A stretch of 5,650 nucleotides of DNA from Methanobacterium sp. (GTDB lineage: Archaea > Methanobacteriota > Methanobacteria > Methanobacteriales > Methanobacteriaceae), in NCBI GenBank assembly GCA_003151535.1, contig PLXT01000100.1, positions 440-6,089 on the forward strand. Direction: 5' to 3'. The notes under the pieces are model-generated. The model ran no database searches. It had not been told where the DNA came from and saw only the letters and a list, made by a program, of their open reading frames with translations. Positions 4,612-5,650 of the stretch are shown here, one piece after another. Position 1 is the stretch's first letter; every line of letters starts with the position of its first letter. The position numbers and the translations under genes were made by a program.

Positions 4612-4890
4612 TTGTCCCATTTGCTCTCAAATTTAGGGTTTATCAATAATCGTATGTCAAATGATTCAAACGGATATATGATCATAAATAATTGCCCATG
4701 GAAAACTGATGAATATACTAAAGAAATATTTTGCAGTGTTTGTAAGACAATTACCACGTTAACATTTTCTTGGATGGATCTTGATGGAAATATAGACTTT
4801 GAAAATAGTTTCTTAACCGATGATTGCTTCTGCGGGTTTAGATTTGAATTGGAATCCACTCAGGATGAGCATGCACTAGGGGTATTATAG
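4612..4890 (+). CDS. C-terminal MetOD1-like output domain portion
   Basis: The open frame from 4567 to TAG 4888-4890 has a TTG at 4612 but no Shine-Dalgarno site there, so it is the end of the response regulator and not a separate gene. It encodes an amphipathic helix (SHLLSNLGFINNR), then NCPWK (Cys codon at 4693), FCSVCK, a Trp-containing stretch (TFSWMDLDGN) and DDCFCGFRFELE. The NCPW...CxxC...CxC cysteine pattern is what makes me assign it to MetOD1. Metal or redox binding is inference. Confidence 0.6.
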   Translation: MSHLLSNLGFINNRMSNDSNGYMIINNCPWKTDEYTKEIFCSVCKTITTLTFSWMDLDGNIDFENSFLTDDCFCGFRFELESTQDEHALGVL

Positions 4891-4950
4891 AAAAATTAGC
4901 TAAGAAACAATCTTGGGTTAAATCATATTTTTAATAGGTTAATGGATTCA

Positions 4951-5001
4951 ATTTAAATTTGTAATCCTTTAATCTACTGCAATATAAGAGCATTTGGAGG
5001 G
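4951..5001 (+). promoter_or_regulatory. Possible promoter and strong Shine-Dalgarno site of the ARPP-1 gene
   Basis: ATTTAAATTT (4951-4960) is an acceptable TATA box, with transcription expected near 4978. GGAGGG (4996-5001) sits 6 bases before ATG 5008 and is the strongest ribosome site in the window. No strong terminator is seen after the regulator gene (only ATTTTT near 4928), so read-through from the regulator is possible. Confidence 0.45.
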
Positions 5002-5007
5002 ATTTGA

Positions 5008-5650
5008 ATGTATGAGATGATGGCAAAATATTTAAATGGATTGGAATTTGGCAATTTACAACAATTTGGAGTTATGGAGGTACTTCCTGTTTTTAAAAAA
5101 GCTCCGGGACATGAAGGATATTTATCTTTAAAAGAAGCAATGATTCAAAATTTGCTTAAGATTACAGAGTTAAATGATTCAAGAGCAGTTCCAGAACTTA
5201 AAGTAATGAATAATGCCGAAATTCTGGTTTTAATTTTAGATGGTGAGGAGTTGATGGGTGCAAAACAGAATAGAATAGTGAATACAAGTATTCTGTTAAG
5301 AGAGAAATTTGAAACCATTATCCCTGTAAGCTGTGTAGAGCAGGGAAGATGGTCGTATACTTCCAAAAATTTCCATGATTCTGATAGAATTGCCTCCTCT
5401 CATCTCAGAAATGTGAAATCAACATCTGTTAAACGGTCAGTTGAAAGTTCAGGTGAATATTTATCTGATCAAAGAGCAGTCTGGAATGAAGTGCATAAAT
5501 TACAAGATAAGATGGAAGTTAACTCTCCCACAAGTGCCATGGGAGATGTTTACGAAGCCAAATCTGTTGATCTCAACGAATTTGTTAAAGCATTTGAATT
5601 AATAGAAGGCCAAAAAGGTTTATTGGTATTTATTGACGGTGAAATAATTG
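5008..5650 (+). CDS. ARPP-1 domain protein (partial, runs off the right edge)
   Basis: 214 codons are open to the window end with no stop. The protein matches the ARPP-1 family (ADP-ribosylglycohydrolase and rhodanese-phosphatase-associated protein domain) as I remember it. The hallmarks visible are YLSLKEAM (residues 38-45), VPELKVMN (61-68), LDGEELMGAKQNRIVNTSIL (77-96), PVSCVEQGRWSY (106-117), DQRAVW and SPTSAMGDVYEA. The biochemical role of the domain is not firmly known to me, and the name reflects gene associations. No signal peptide or membrane helix is seen, so it should be cytosolic. ATG 5008 is chosen for the GGAGGG site 6 bases upstream; internal Met 4 and Met 5 are less well placed. 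The frame is intact, and the family usually extends well beyond this point. Confidence 0.82.
   Translation, partial: MYEMMAKYLNGLEFGNLQQFGVMEVLPVFKKAPGHEGYLSLKEAMIQNLLKITELNDSRAVPELKVMNNAEILVLILDGEELMGAKQNRIVNTSILLREKFETIIPVSCVEQGRWSYTSKNFHDSDRIASSHLRNVKSTSVKRSVESSGEYLSDQRAVWNEVHKLQDKMEVNSPTSAMGDVYEAKSVDLNEFVKAFELIEGQKGLLVFIDGEII

Larger units (their letters stand above)
4019..4890 (+). pseudogene. Receiver-MetOD1 response regulator gene with two frame breaks
   Basis: One gene of about 290 codons is split into three frames. Part 1 (4019-4492) is the receiver domain and the start of the linker. Part 2 (about 4488-4598) continues in the +1 frame with KFLADFSRNFEENVKTSFMD. Part 3 (about 4600-4890) continues after another +1 shift with YISCLSHLLSNLGF and a Cys-rich C-terminus (NCPW, FCSVC, DDCFC). 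The join points are the A8 run at 4482-4489 and the TTT near 4598-4600, each with one base too many. Removing two bases gives an exact multiple of three. The C-terminal half resembles the methanogen output domain MetOD1, which is known fused to receiver and PAS domains in methanogens. The cysteines may bind metal or sense redox state. It would receive phosphate from a histidine kinase not in this window. I infer sequencing indels or recent inactivation. Confidence 0.75.

Noticed and set aside
4599..4859. Minus-strand frame of 86 codons
   Set aside because: It is antisense to the Cys-rich output domain, with no start signals of its own.
5145..5366. Minus-strand frame of 73 codons
   Set aside because: It is antisense to the conserved ARPP-1 motifs.

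Overview
This window comes from a low-G+C archaeon, most likely a mesophilic member of the Methanobacteriaceae such as Methanobacterium. The support is a 69-residue HMf-type histone, archaeal TATA boxes about 25 bp ahead of short leaders, Shine-Dalgarno sites of the GGAGG/GGTGAT type, U-tract terminators, and a response regulator whose output part looks like the methanogen-specific MetOD1 domain. Genus and domain names come from memory of these families. No search was run.

Layout. The left half is all on the minus strand. At 70-1091 lies one multi-spanning membrane protein gene of about 340 codons, split into several frames. An AT-rich spacer (1103-1657) follows, then the histone gene (1658-1867) with a clear promoter. 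A second AT-rich spacer (1911-2324) leads to a six-helix voltage-gated-type potassium channel gene (about 2342-3150), whose first helix and cytoplasmic tail lie outside the main open frame. A 41-residue zinc-ribbon gene, too short for ordinary ORF calling, lies at 3408-3533. The right half is on the plus strand. It holds a receiver-MetOD1 response regulator gene (4019-4890) broken into three frames, then an ARPP-1 family gene (5008 onward) that runs off the window.

How it fits together. The genes look like separate transcription units, most with their own TATA box, and not like one operon. The zinc-ribbon and response regulator genes are divergent. The response regulator and ARPP-1 genes are in the same direction, 117 bp apart.

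The main result is that three of the six genes carry frame breaks: three in the membrane protein, one in the channel and two in the regulator. Protein-like sequence continues on both sides of each break, and the two clearest breaks are in A8 and A7 homopolymers. With otherwise intact family motifs, this suggests residual sequencing or assembly indels, or very recent inactivation, more than old decay. Taken at face value these genes would be annotated as fragments or pseudogenes. I found no CRISPR array, insertion sequence, tRNA, rRNA or convincing new system.
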